In this document: piece after piece, positions 35,700-46,978 of the stretch
Numbering within the stretch: position 1 is the stretch's first letter
How the letters are laid out: every line of letters starts with the position of its first letter
Origin: Fasciolopsis buskii
Taxonomy: Eukaryota; Platyhelminthes; Trematoda; Plagiorchiida; Fasciolidae
DNA length: 64,000 bases
Direction of reading: 5' to 3'
NCBI GenBank assembly: GCA_008360955.1
Contig: LUCM01009389.1
Location: 121,198 to 185,197, forward strand
Made by a program: the position numbers and the translations under genes
The notes under the pieces: model-generated
What the model was told of the DNA's origin: nothing
Database searches by the model: none
The model's input: the letters and a program-made list of their open reading frames with translations, nothing else

Positions 35700-37430
35700 T
35701 AGAAGATTTAGATGAAAATATTATTCGTTGGTTTGGGCGTGTTTGAATATAAGCAACATGTGAATATTTGTCTTTTATTATACCATGCTACATGCACATT
35801 AAACGACCGCGTTTAAGATGTTTTATTGATGGGAAATTGAGAAAAATGGGTGGGCGTTCTTGTCTATAGCTCCATCGATGGGTACTAGCAGATACGGTTG
35901 GAATGGCAAGTAGCTGGACTTTGTTTAGGAGGTCTTGATAAGATTTTGAGCCCTATATTTATTCTCATGAAATTAATTTTTGCTTAAAACTGTGGGCCCA
36001 ACTCTCTGACTTCTATTGGACTGTAAGGATCGCGCATGCTATTAGGATCTGTTCGGTTGCTATCCTCCCGATGTCTGCTTTAAAGGTGTCGCAGGTTTCA
36101 GAAACCATCCTTGTTTGTCGGGGTAGATTATTCAATTGGGGGAAATATTAATTGATGAAAAAATGTCTCCGAAACGTTTACCTCAACGAAGGAATTGAGA
36201 TCAAAAGCTGACAGGACATAGAAAGTTGCTTTATGTTTGGAAAACGGGGATCACACTATCTTAACAACAATCCCATGGGAAAAGGAGAGGCCGAGGTAAG
36301 CTTGGAGCTGCCAAAAGAGATGGAGTCGTGGTTTTGCGGAACGTTCCATGGTGTTTAGCGATGAACAGTAGCCCATAAGCTGCTTTAGAAGTGTTTGCTC
36401 TAAATTTTCATTCCGAGTTTATTATTGCGACACGTCAAAGCAGTAATCCAGGATAGGTTTTACATTGGTTTAGCATATTACCAACTTAGCTTCCATAGTT
36501 CTAAAAGTTCTATTCACTGGCTCAACTAGTCTTCTGGCCATTGCAAATTCAGGCTAGCTGTGTCCTGAGAAGTTAAAATTGCTGGAGTCGTACATACCCA
36601 GGCCTCTGTCCGTATGAGCACAAGGACTGACTTCTTGGTTAATTTCAATGGTTACTGCAGAGGTTTGGATTGCGCGCTTGAGTATGCTGCTTTTATGCGC
36701 CGAGAATTTAACCGACATCGTTGTGCGGTATTGATCAAGGGGCAACAGATCATTTTTGTTGTTTTTGTCCATGTTGGAATCAAGGGAAAAAACGTATGTA
36801 AGGTTTTTATACCACCTTCTAGCAGAGAAATTCCGTACCCAGTAATGTGGGAGATGTCAGTGACGTAAATCGGAAGAAGTAGAGGACCTTGTAACATTTT
36901 TTATATAACCCACTAGTAATTGGACGCGGATAGTTAGAGTTCGATTTAGATTCCCCGCCTGTATTCTAAAGATCAAATTAGAGGATATCCAAGCCACTTT
37001 GGGTTTATTTTGCCGTAGGTTTTGACTTTCATGAGAAGCGTACGATGAGATACGTGATTATAAAGCACTTGTCTTATTAAGAAAGTCGAACCTGTCGACT
37101 TTTCGCTATTGTCAGCCTTCGTCACTATGTTTAATAATTCGCTCATGCAGACACAGCATGATTCGCTCTTAAGGAATCCATGTTGGCCGCCGTTATCGAA
37201 ATCACCGTCTAATGGGTAAGTTGTTGGGTAGATTTTCATTACCTTTTCCATAAGAGTGAGGAAAACCGGGTGTGATTAGTGTTGCTGCAATTAGGTAGGC
37301 ACCGTTTCCAGCCCTTTTTGGAATGGAGCGGTCACAGCAGTTTTCCGTTGATGGGAGAAGTCCCACAATTGAAGAAGCTAAGAAAGTTGTGCAAGTATAT
37401 TGCGATATATGTAGCCCCAAACATGGAGGA
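35700..37430 (-). pseudogene. CR1/Jockey-like RT, fingers to C-terminal tail
   Basis: In minus-strand order: SIPKRAG and LMEKVMK (PipKkg... and lt.v..KvmEki) near 37.25-37.35 kb; QHGFLKSESCCVCMSELLNI (QhGFlkg.Sc.tnllell) near 37.17 kb; VSHRTLLMKVKTYG (vsH..LL.Kl..yG) near 37.05 kb; MLQGPLLLPIYVTDIS (vLQGSvLgPlLF..YindI) near 36.86 kb; VKFSAHKSSIL and then, in another frame, a DLGI..DS.F.FS.H thumb near 36.55-36.7 kb; and tail motifs down to about 35.75 kb. The catalytic DD is not preserved and there are many stops. An EN lies upstream on the same strand at 38.5-39.5 kb, so this is probably one element with an insertion between. Confidence 0.85.
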
Positions 37431-37689
37431 GAAAGACAGTCATTTTTGGACAGCGGTGGTTTGATAAAATGGGAATCGTGGAAACACGGAGGAGACTAGG
37501 GTAATATCCGGCACAATGGTGTTGTCGTCATTCGTCATACAGGAAGTAAAACATTCATTGAACGTCTTTGGAGTTAATGGTGGTTCATCGGATCATACGT
37601 GCAAGAATAAGAAACATGTGATTTGTAAACCAAGTGGGAAGCTGTTAAAGTCCCCGCATTTTGGTAGCGTTTAACGGTTGGTGCAAAGA

Positions 37690-38310
37690 CCAAATCCAAA
37701 TCCTGGCCCGGAAAAAACGATCAGCAATTCACACTGCGATTCGTCAACAATGCGGTTCACATGTTCTGGATAGCGCATCGAAACCTCAAAGCAACGCGTT
37801 GCACAATACGACACAAAACTCTAGAGACGAAAAGACTGCCCGCAAATTCTGCGGAACTTTTTATGAGTTGGAAATTATGTACACAGCAACCATAACTTTG
37901 ACAATGGGCCACAGCAACTATCCAGCTATAGGTAATTAAAAATGGGGCAAAATTCTGCAAAATGACAAACGCTCCATATAGGGGAATAAATAGAAGCCAC
38001 CCGTTCCGTCGTTCAAGAAAGTACAACAGACTTCGCGCGCTTCATCTGGTCCAACAAAATCAGTCGAAGGTGAAAGCCAAGGGTTAGCATAAACAAGCGG
38101 AACGCCTACTGCCGACCAACGTTAGTTAAAAAACGAAAGCGGACTGTGATAATACAAACCGTCCTAAGTCGAAAGACGGTGGCTGTATTAAATGTCCATA
38201 AGGTATTCCAAACGGGAGAACATGGAGGCTAATTATAGAAGGGTATGCACATCGAGCACAAGTATGATTACTTGCAAGTTGTTCAGCAATGATGCAGCGT
38301 CAGAAGAAAG
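37690..38310 (+). repeat. ~0.55-kb dispersed repeat, copy 1
   Basis: Diverged match to about 54.64-55.23 kb in the same orientation. Shared landmarks in order: CTGGATAGCGC, GAAACCTCAAAGCAAC, GAG(T)TGGAAATTATGTACAC/GAGTTAAAATTATGTACAC, ATGTC(C/T)ATAA, AACGGGAGAA. No coding motif, no terminal repeat and no pol III boxes were seen. It sits between the EN and RT parts of the minus-strand element and so may be an insertion in it. Family unknown. Confidence 0.65.
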
Positions 38311-38487
38311 AAAAAGAGAAAAATGAGAAAGGTATTTTTAATCAATCTAGATGTTATATTCAGAGTTCCGCTTTATCTTTTAAAGAGAATCGAGTAGGCG
38401 GTTAACCTCCTAAGGCTGATGGTCAATCTGCAATACGGCAGCACTTTCTTTTGTTCATTTGAATCTCGTTTGCACTAAAGAACAACT

Positions 38488-39496
38488 TTAATACCTTCCC
38501 TGGTGCCAATAATTTTGAAACTTTGCTTCTGTGGGCTGGATGAGTAGGTCAGGGCACTGACCCGGTGCTGCGTAAAAGTGGTTGACGTCCGATTCAGTAT
38601 CCATCGGTAAGATGAAACCGTCTTTATTTTGGCCACGAATTGTGAAGGAGGTAAAGGATGCCGAAACCAAAAATTTAAAGTTTTCTGGGGCGATCACACC
38701 CCAGTGGCTTGTTGTTTGTGAACGTGCGCCCGACTTATACCAGTTGTGAAAATAAGGTCAAGAATACTTTTGGATCTTGTCGGCAACTCAAAATGGTGAG
38801 ACGCTCAGACAATAGTGCACCAGAAAGAATGAAAGAACGACATTTTTGGGGGGGATATGGCCAACAGATTTCCGGAATGTTCAATTAGTTGCTTCCATCG
38901 TACAATATCAATGGTCGGCCTCCCTATTAATTTTATCTTTTAGTCATAGAAACTCCGTCGGTGTGGCAGATGCGGCTGAGTAGTAAGTGCTGACACCCGA
39001 CCGCCGGAGCCTGTCAGATAGAATCTTGCAATTAATTAAAGATACGCTGGGTGTACTATGAGGCTGGAATGGTGTCTTTTATGCAAACAAGCCACGTTTA
39101 TTTATTCTGTCCTTTACTCTAGCCAATGATAGCGGTGCCCCTGTTGAGAGCGTTGTCGGTTAGCCATATGATAAAAATAAATTCACAGCTGTGCATAGGA
39201 ACCAGTAAGCACAGTGAATGTGCCTTATTTAGTATCGAGCGGGCGTTAAATAGTGAAAGGGGTTCAGTAATAATAGGACGTGAATGTAGGTAAGTGACGT
39301 AAATTTCCTCAGCGGAGTAAGATGAGATTCGGGTGGATGGGTCACTGTGAAACAGGCAAGGAGGAAAGAATATTGCTCTTAAGGCCTTTGGCAGACTATC
39401 TCCTGTTATGCTCAGTTCCTGGGTTAGGGTAGTTTCTAACATATTTGTACAGCTGGTAAGTCTCATGCATTTTTGAGGAGGGAAGAAACGTTGCAA
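38488..39496 (-). pseudogene. Non-LTR endonuclease fragment
   Basis: The 125-codon minus frame at 39119-39496 ends with LSLFNARSILNKAHSLCLLV and FIFIIWLTDNAL, matching the EN start (.l..NaRSi.NK...L) and ETWLtdn; the Glu of ETWL is lost (IIWL). Further along, in other frames, RLRRSGVSTYYSA (near 39.0 kb) resembles d R..r.GGGV.vy. The frame at 38488-38697 (FKFLVSASFTSFTIRGQ) may be the following strand. It is broken by frameshifts and inactive. It is oriented with, and upstream of, the RT at 35.7-37.4 kb. Confidence 0.65.
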
Positions 39497-39499
39497 CGG

Positions 39500-40130
39500 T
39501 GGTGGTGGGCAAGTTATTAGTGAAAAAACCGGACAAAATATGGGATATCCTGACAGTGCCCGAGGTAAATCTCTAGAAATCGATACGATGTTAAAAGTCT
39601 CAATTTATAGTTTATTGAAAGCGCCGAAGTTTGATCTGGGAAGGTGGAACAGTGGCCTTGGGCTGGTTGGCCTGGGAAACGCGTTCGTCACTTGGAGGGA
39701 GTCGGTCCAGGTAAACTAAAGAAAGTGGGATCCTGTCACAAAGTCCATGTTGTTCGTGCGTACGTTTTGGGGTATAAGTGACGGATTTATTGTGAAGATA
39801 AACGAAAGCAAATGGCTTTGGAAACTGCACCTTAGAGCGGGGGTGGCCGGGTGAGTGGACGAGTGTCTGCACCTAACGGAAGAACGATAAGCTGTTGGAG
39901 CCTTGGTGGAGGGATTTAGGTGGAAAATTACACGTAATGAGCGACCTCGAAATATTTAGATATACAATAGCGGAACGTAAATTTGTGGATGGTTCTGACC
40001 CCATGAGGCATCTGCTGGACCGGTGATTCGTTGATAGCAGACCTATTTCAGTAAGTGACCCGGCCAAAACGGGCCGTTCACTGTTTTATCACAGCCTGGG
40101 AACCAGCTGCGCATGACCGGGCGGTGCGAA
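39500..40130. other. No recognisable gene
   Basis: Two short minus-strand frames (39612-39872, 39873-40067) lie upstream of the endonuclease and might derive from its ORF1, but they carry no motif. Sequence from about 40.13 kb could be the 5' region of the plus-strand RTE element. Confidence 0.4.
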
Positions 40131-40809
40131 CTGTCACAACGAGACTACACCTTGGCGCGGTGTGGCTGCTTGCGTGTCTCCGTGATTCAACCAGCTATAC
40201 AGGATGGCTTACCTGAAGCCGAAGATCCAGTCACGCCCGAAAGATCAATAGGTAGAGGTCTGACGAAGTAGTCTCCTGGTACTCCCGGTCAGGGATTGAT
40301 CTGAATTAGCAGCTCAGCCAGAGAAACGAGTGGAAGAATAACTGATCTAAGTGGAGAGGTTTCCACTCAACTATTCCCCGCTGCCATGCGGTCAGGTACT
40401 TGTCAGAACCAAAGGCTTCGGTTGAGAACCCTAATCGTTCTTCTGCTTAGCAGCTGGACTCCCTAGCAGTACCCGTCCATTATGCCCCATGAGTTACACG
40501 CCTACAAATAATTCCATACTGCATCGGTCATCGCGCAGGATAATCAGGACCGCGCTGCCCATTGCATCGAGCGCAAGTGGGGTGGGTAGTGATAAGTGTG
40601 TTACTGCTCAGAGTTCCCTCTTTTATTCAACCTGTCTCTTCTGTCTCCAACCCAATCTGTTTGCCCCTTCTGCCTACCCGTAGTATCTCCACTGATAACA
40701 CGCCCGATACTCGCAACGGTTTATTGTCAGGTAGTGTAGTAGGTGGTTTTCAGTCTGTCAGCTCACATTTCTCAAGCCTCGTCAGCCTCTGAATCTGGGT
40801 TCCTTCAAT

Positions 40810-41943
40810 GTGCGCACTTTAATGCAGGCTGGCCAACAGGCGTGTTTGGCTCTGACAGTGGACTCACTTTCGATTGATGTCTGCTGTGTGGGTGAAACAC
40901 GAATTCACGATTCGAGTAGACTAATTCGGTTAACTGCGCCGAACGTCTCGTCAAGATATTTTCTTCGCACTTCAGGAGACGAAGCAGCTCAAGCTGTGGG
41001 TCAACGTGGTGTAGGAATAGTCTTGAATGAGAAGGCTGAAGCAGCCCTTTTAGATTGGATCCCAGTCAACAGTCGCTTGTGTGCCATGAGACTGCAGGGA
41101 TCAGTCGGCGTCCGGAAGGATAGTAGTGTTAAGCGTAGTTTATTTGTTATCTCGGCATACGCTCCAACAGACTGCAGCACTGACATGGAGAAACACGAGT
41201 TGTGCGAGTTTTGGTCGGAAGAAGAAAGGATCTGACATCGCAATGGTAGCAGATTTTAGTAAACAATTTGGAAAACTTAGTTCATCGGAGGTCCTGTCTG
41301 CTCAGCGAACCGGTAACGGAGAAAGGCTTCCACATTTCTGGGAAGAAAATAACTTATTCGCATCTGGCACGAAATTTCGGCACAGTTGGCGTCGCACAGC
41401 AACATGGCGCTCTTACTCGGCAGGTGGTCTGAGTCAGGTCGACAATATTGCCATAAGCTGCCATTGGCGCGGTTCTGTCCAGAACTGTTGATCATACTGG
41501 ACCACGTACGTCTAATCGGAAAACGCGTTAGTTTTATTGCTATTTTTGCTGCAGCTCAACGGCTATTGACGCAGGCCACAAACCCGATTGGCTGTCGAAT
41601 ATCTGTGTGTTGTAGCTGTAAAGCACAGAATTTATTCGAGGCACAAAGAATTTCAATGAGCAGCAATGTAGACGATCAGTGGGATCAAATTAAGCAGGCT
41701 ATGCATTTGGCAGCAGATTTCGCCTGCGGTCCTACATTTAGCGTTCACCAACAACGCTGAATCTCGCAAGGGTCGCTGGATCTGATGGGGCAAAAACGCG
41801 AGCTCCCTAACTGCAAAAAAATGAATATGATGCGTCGACAGTTGCCACGTCAATTGACGATAGACCTTAAGAATGACCGTGAAAACTGGTGGGTTAAGGT
41901 AGCCGAGGAGATGGAGGAAGCGGCCGCTTCAGGTAACATGTAG
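40810..41943 (+). pseudogene. RTE-type retrotransposon, endonuclease and linker
   Basis: The first frame (40810-41235) gives RTLMQAGQQACLALTVDSLS, VCCVGETRI, APNVSSRYFLRTSGD, GVGIVLNEKAEAALLDWIPV and LFVISAYAPTDCS, an excellent match to flatworm RTE endonucleases including the catalytic Glu in ETRI. A frameshift near 41.2 kb moves to VADFSKQFGKLSSSEV (family vaGDfNAqvGrls..E, with the catalytic D and N damaged) and QVDNIAISCHWRGSVQNC (QiDHIAIsyRWRgsvqdc). The linker follows to DRENWWVKVAEEMEEAAASG. A TGA at 41758 probably replaces a Trp codon, and TAG at 41941 ends the frame. The RT half lies at 44.78 kb. Confidence 0.9.
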
Positions 41944-41989
41944 TTATTCAGTCGGCTAAAGCCAGAAGAAATGTTAGTCTGATTTTTCA

Positions 41990-42400
41990 CACATCGGAAC
42001 TATTCCACAGCGTCCTCCGCATTTATAAAATACACATTCGACCACTCCTTGAGTATGGCACTTTGATATACTCAAGCATGTCAAAGTCGGATAGGATCTC
42101 CATTGGAAGTATTCAGAGACGCTTCACTGAGGAAATGATACGTTGGTCGACGACGCTGAATTGCAAGGAACGCTGTCTAGCCCTCAAACTTGAGCCACTT
42201 TGGCTACGGCGACTGAAAATTAACCTGGTTTTTCTGCATAACCTGGTGAATAGGCACTCCTTCTTCACCGACCCACCTGTATTCTCCTCTGCCAGCCCCT
42301 ACTCTCTCCGTCATAGGTCCCTAACCATCCACACAGAAATCGCCAAATCCTCTTTAAGGTCGCATTTCTTTCTTGTTGTTTATGTCAAACTTTGAAACAA
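41990..42400 (+). pseudogene. CR1-like RT C-terminal fragment inside the RTE
   Basis: The plus frame from 42063 reads YSSMSKSDRISIGSIQRRFT, then ERCLALKLEPLWLRRLKINL and FLHNLVNRHSFFTDPP, the typical tail of CR1/Jockey RT (K.d...IE.vQRrFTk, yeeRc..L.LepLw.RR...dL.flykl). TFDHSLSMA just before matches the RplLEYg region. This family differs from the surrounding RTE, so it is a separate fragment. Because non-LTR elements insert by their 3' ends, a short tail-only copy is a normal 5'-truncated insertion. Confidence 0.8.
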
Positions 42401-42722
42401 ACTTCCCATTAGCATTCGGTGCGTGCAGAACCAATCCAGTTCTAAGGCTGCCTTAAATACTTACCTAAGTGTCATCTGGGTTCTTTAATTGACTAACATC
42501 TATCCAGGACGAGCGTGCCTTTAAGTCAACCATCGATTTCTAAATGCACATCTCACCCCCTGCTTTTCACAACACTCAATATGAGGGTGCAAGGGAACCC
42601 AGTATACTAGCGTAATACGGACAACACCGCTGATGGCTGGGTAAATGGAGTATTCCAAACCATTTTAAAGAGGGACCTACCCTTGGCCCACCACTAGGCC
42701 CAACGCTTCTCAGCTGGCAGAC

Positions 42723-43151
42723 GTGCCTTCCCATTCACTCTCATACTTCTCGGTGCTACCCTGGTCACCCTACCACAAAACTCCTTTACTATTAGCCAGC
42801 CCTAGGTCGGACCATTTTGTTGTAAAATATTGTTCCTTGTGGAATTCATTGCCCCATCAGTCTGAAATCGCCTTCAAAAACGAAACCCGGAAACTACTGA
42901 CTGTTCAGACAATTATTCGCATATACGACCCTCATTTCCCAGACTCGGGCGCACGACGTTTGGTTAGTATTGTAGCAGTTACTACAGTAAAGTCTCCAAA
43001 ACCTGGATCTCAGCCAACAACACCAAATAACATTAAGGTCCATGATAGCAGAAGCATGGTGGATTCTATGACAGCTATAACCGCGCTTAACACACCTTAT
43101 ATCGGTCTTCTCACCCCGGATTCCTTTTCCCATAGATTCCTCTGCCCCTGA
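42723..43151 (+). pseudogene. Second CR1-like RT tail fragment
   Basis: A 142-codon frame contains SPRSDHFVVKYCSLWNSLP, which matches the FF..Ry..lWN.LP motif near the C-terminus of CR1/Jockey RTs. What follows (VTTVKSPKPGSQPTT) looks like the 3' untranslated part translated. It is a separate or rearranged copy relative to the fragment just upstream. Confidence 0.5.
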
Positions 43152-44770
43152 TTTACTCTGCCAACGAAATGCTGGGCATTGCCGGGACTAGTTTCTCTCA
43201 TCGTAGACATTTCATCAGAGAACATATTCGAAGTTCCTTTTACTCTTCCTGCCTAATCATCTTGCTCCTGCTAACGCGAACCAGGTAGACTCCTTTCCCT
43301 TAAGTACCCAACCTAGTTTCATTTATAAAAATGAAAATCTGTCTACGTCACACAGAAGATGTGATTTGCTTATGCGACAAACAAGTTCGCATTAGTGAGT
43401 TTCAAGCAGCACTCGTTAATGAAAGGGAGACAGAGCGTTGGCGATACCGGAGTCTTACGTACAGGTCTGTGTTTTACGGCATAAACCACCATCCTCTGTG
43501 TGCTTGTTTATCCCAACTTTTGTTCCTTTAGTCCGTGCAAAAACCCAAAAGCACAGGACTGACTCAGCCGTATGTTCTATAGAGAGAAAGCAGCCGATGT
43601 TTGTCGCACACGTCCCGTCAACGGAAACTACCCCCTGCGTGTTTCATGACAGTTGTCTGGTCCCCGTAATCTCCGTAAGAAGCTGACTATTATCACTGTT
43701 CTCATTTTTGTTTACTCACCTTAACACCAGCTGGAAAAAGTTCCAGACTGTCCCCTCTCTCTCCGGCACTTCTCCAGGCTCGCCAATTGCCACAGATGCA
43801 ACGCAAACTATCGCCGAAAGCTCCACTCCATCAGTTGCGCTGGTTGTCTATTCCCCGTTAGGAGGCTGCTATCCTGATCTGAAGCTCCAGTACCTGGCTG
43901 CACGACCCTAAGACAAGCCAGGCCACGCTAATGACCGCCTGGGTGCCTCATCTCAGATGGACCATCACGATTGTCCAAGCAGTCACTATCACTACTGAAA
44001 TGCCGCGCAACCCCCCAACCTCCAAACCCGTACAGCCAAAAAGCACCATAATCTCCAATACCAAATAAGGACAACACAGGTCATTCATGGCAAGTGTATT
44101 TAAGGACTGATTGTAAATCTTACACGTACGCATTTACTTCCCGCCGCACATCACAATCCGCTCCCGGCCGCATAAGTCCAGTGACCATTTTTGTAAGTTC
44201 CATTGTCTCTGTGCCCACAATTTTTTCATATATTTTCTTCCCGTTAACTGCGTGATGCACCCTTGAAGGTTTTCTGTTGTTTCATTTAAGCATTATTTTG
44301 ACTATTGAATGTTGTTGATTACCATTCTGCATCCACCTCATATGATATCCAGTGTGATTTCGGCTTATCTCCATCCCGCTATCACATCCATATTGATCAT
44401 CTTTACCATATTATCTTTCTGATTTTTGATGAACCCGGTCACTTGACAAGACCCACCATTTCTTCCCAGCCAAATTATGCGCCGGCGATGCGCACCTTTG
44501 ATGCGTTTAAACATGGATTGACTCGCAGTGCGCGACTCGTAGTCAGCCCCAGAAAGTTTCGGCATTGGACTATCTAGCTCTGATTCGAAGCCCAAAAACT
44601 GGTGATTAGCCCATCTCACTGCAGGTTATGTTCATGAGAGCACAGACGCTGCATCTTCACGACTAAATTTTTGTTTCACGATTTCCACTGCGCCATCTTT
44701 GCGTGAATTTGATCTTGCCTTGCGCATGACTCTCGAATTTCGAGAAGTATGCCCATTATTGTTATTTTTA
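43152..44770. other. Insertion remainder within the RTE, no gene recognised
   Basis: Pro/Thr/His-rich translations with many stops and overlapping frames on both strands. Probably untranslated parts of the inserted elements. A 90-codon plus frame at 44305-44577 and its 84-codon antisense have no motif. Confidence 0.4.
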
Positions 44771-44774
44771 TTAA

Positions 44775-46622
44775 CAGTCAAAGACTGTTTAAGATTGCAT
44801 GTAACAGCAGAGGGTGGCGAACTTCGGTAAGTGAATTGGCGTGCGACAGGAATGGACAGCCTAAATGTGTTGGACAACAAAGTCTGGGCCATTGGGCAGA
44901 GCAATTTGAGGATCAGCTTAAGTGGTCGCACGCTAACGCGGTAAGTCGGACGTTTGTGCCTGCAAATCCTTAGGAGGTGTTTCTTAACCCTCCAACGGAG
45001 GTGAATGCAAAGTCGAATGCCCGACTTCTGAAGGGGACAGCAGACGGTCCTGATGACCTTCTCACAGTTCTTTTCAAATTAGGTGGGGAACCTCTGGTGA
45101 ACTCAAAAACCTCCTTGTTTTATGTTATTTGGAGTGATGAGCGTGTTCCGTTATCCTAGGATAACTCACTGATTGTACCCAAATTCTGGAAGGGCATACG
45201 GAGTGACTTTAGGAAACATCGTGGGATTAGCTTAATCCCGATAGTCACTAAAGTCTAAGCTTTTACAATGCTGTGCCGTTTGACGCCAGTTTGCGAGAGT
45301 ACGATCCGCGAAGAGCGGGTCTGAATCCATCCAGGTCGAGGTTGCACTGGTCAAATGTTACCTAAACGTCCGATACTTGACACACACTACATACGCTTCT
45401 GCCCTACGATCGTAGCCTATATGGATTTGATTGTTGCTTTAGACTTCGCAGATCGGACACTCCTATTAGGTGCTCTCCACCGGAAGGGTATGCCAACGAA
45501 GTTTGTGAACCTGTTGCGGGCATTATACTCGCATACCTATGGTCGCGTTAGGGTAAACTGTCACGTTCATTCGAAACAACTAGTGGCGTTCGACAAGGGT
45601 GTCCCATCTCTCCATTCTTGTTCAACTTCGTCATGGACGAGGTGATGGAAGATGCTTTAGGAGGTCTCCGGGATGTAGGAGTGGAACTGGGAAATGGAGG
45701 GAAGCTATGCGACCCAGATTACGCAGACGACGTCGTGTGTCTGTTGGAGTCTGCGGACCATGCACAACGGGCACTAGATAGACTGTCGAGATCGGTTGCT
45801 GGGTTTGGCATGTGCTTTGCACCTTCAAAGTGCAAAGTACTGTTACAGGACTGGACGACAGCAGCGCCGAACTTGATACTGGATGGAGAGGAGCTGACGA
45901 TTTTGGACCGTTTCACCTACCTTGGTAGCTGCGTGTCTAACGGTGGTAGCTCGGGATTGGAGGTAAGTATGCGTATATCCAAGGCTCGGGCAGCTTACGC
46001 TGGATTGAAGCACTTGTGGCGTCGACCTGATATTTCACTGAAGTTGAAAGGTCGTGTGTACTGTGCTGCAGTGCGTTCAGTTCTGTTGTACGGTTGCGAG
46101 ACGTGGAGTATGCGTGTGGGCGATGTTCGTCGGTTGGAGGTTTCCGACAACCGATGTTTACGTAGTATGGCTAGGATTGGATGGAGTGACCGGGTGAGTA
46201 ATATTGAGATTAGGAATCTGGTATTGGGTGCCACTTCTGAAAATAGCTTGTTCCAGCGTATGAAACTTAGTAGACTACGCTGGTTGGGTCACGTGTTGCG
46301 TATGACGAACACTCGTCTACCAAATAGTGCCCTATTTTGTGTTCCTCCTAAGGAATGGAAGAAGCCATGTGGAGGCCAACAGATGACGTGGCAACGTGGG
46401 ATGAGAAAATGTACAGCGAAGTTAGGTAGAGTAGGTGTCTCACGCCTTCGTGGTTGGGTTCCGAAAGACTTGCCAACTAGCTGGCCGAATACCTCCTTCG
46501 CCACACCTTCCAAAATCAAGCCCAATATTGACGTACTCACTGCTCTCCTCCGCTCACCGGGCGTTCCGCGGGCCCCTGCGTACCCTACACAGTGTCATCC
46601 TAAGTTTGCCCCATACCAGTAA
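44775..46622 (+). pseudogene. RTE-type reverse transcriptase with largely intact palm and thumb
   Basis: Begins with linker DRNGQPKCVGQQSLGHWAEQ, then DGPDDLLTVLFKLGGEPLV. Fingers and early palm are frameshifted (45355-45645: IVAYMDLIVALDFADRTLLL, where the family has FLDikaAFDSvDR). From about 45582 one frame runs uninterrupted: GVRQGCPISPFLFNF, YADD at 45720-45731, RLSRSVAGFGMCFAPSKCKV, FTYLGSCVSNGGS, SVLLYGCETWSMRV, RLRWLGHVLRM. Those are RT motifs B and C and the thumb and tail of flatworm RTE elements. The tail frameshifts near 46.49 kb. The open frame from 45618 has 334 codons, the longest in the window. It lacks intact motif A and cannot be active. Confidence 0.92.
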
Positions 46623-46978
46623 ATTCATAAGATACCTCCATATTGCCCCCTTTAGCTCGCCTCACAATGTCACAACTTTTTGGACCCATTCCTAGTGGTT
46701 GTTTTTTCCCACCTATAGAATAGTCTGCATATTATTGTAGGTATCTTCAATCGTGAATCAATTCTACAACTGATCGCCTTTGATTTGATTTACCTTTGCG
46801 TTCCTTTCACCAGAGCCAACTCAGTTTTAGACGGAGTTAGGAAAAACCAACCTGAATTACGTTTTCTGAAACTGCGCGCTCCAATTTCAAGTAGCGGTCA
46901 TTGTTTGCTTCTGTTAAGTCCTTCCATTCTCTCAAGCGCACAAGTCAAATCCGAATTCGACAACGTAAAAAATTTTAA
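46623..46978. other. RTE 3' flank, no gene
   Basis: About 350 bases between the end of the RTE reading frame and the next repeat. Probably the RTE 3' untranslated region; the short tail repeat expected of RTE elements was not identified. Confidence 0.4.
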
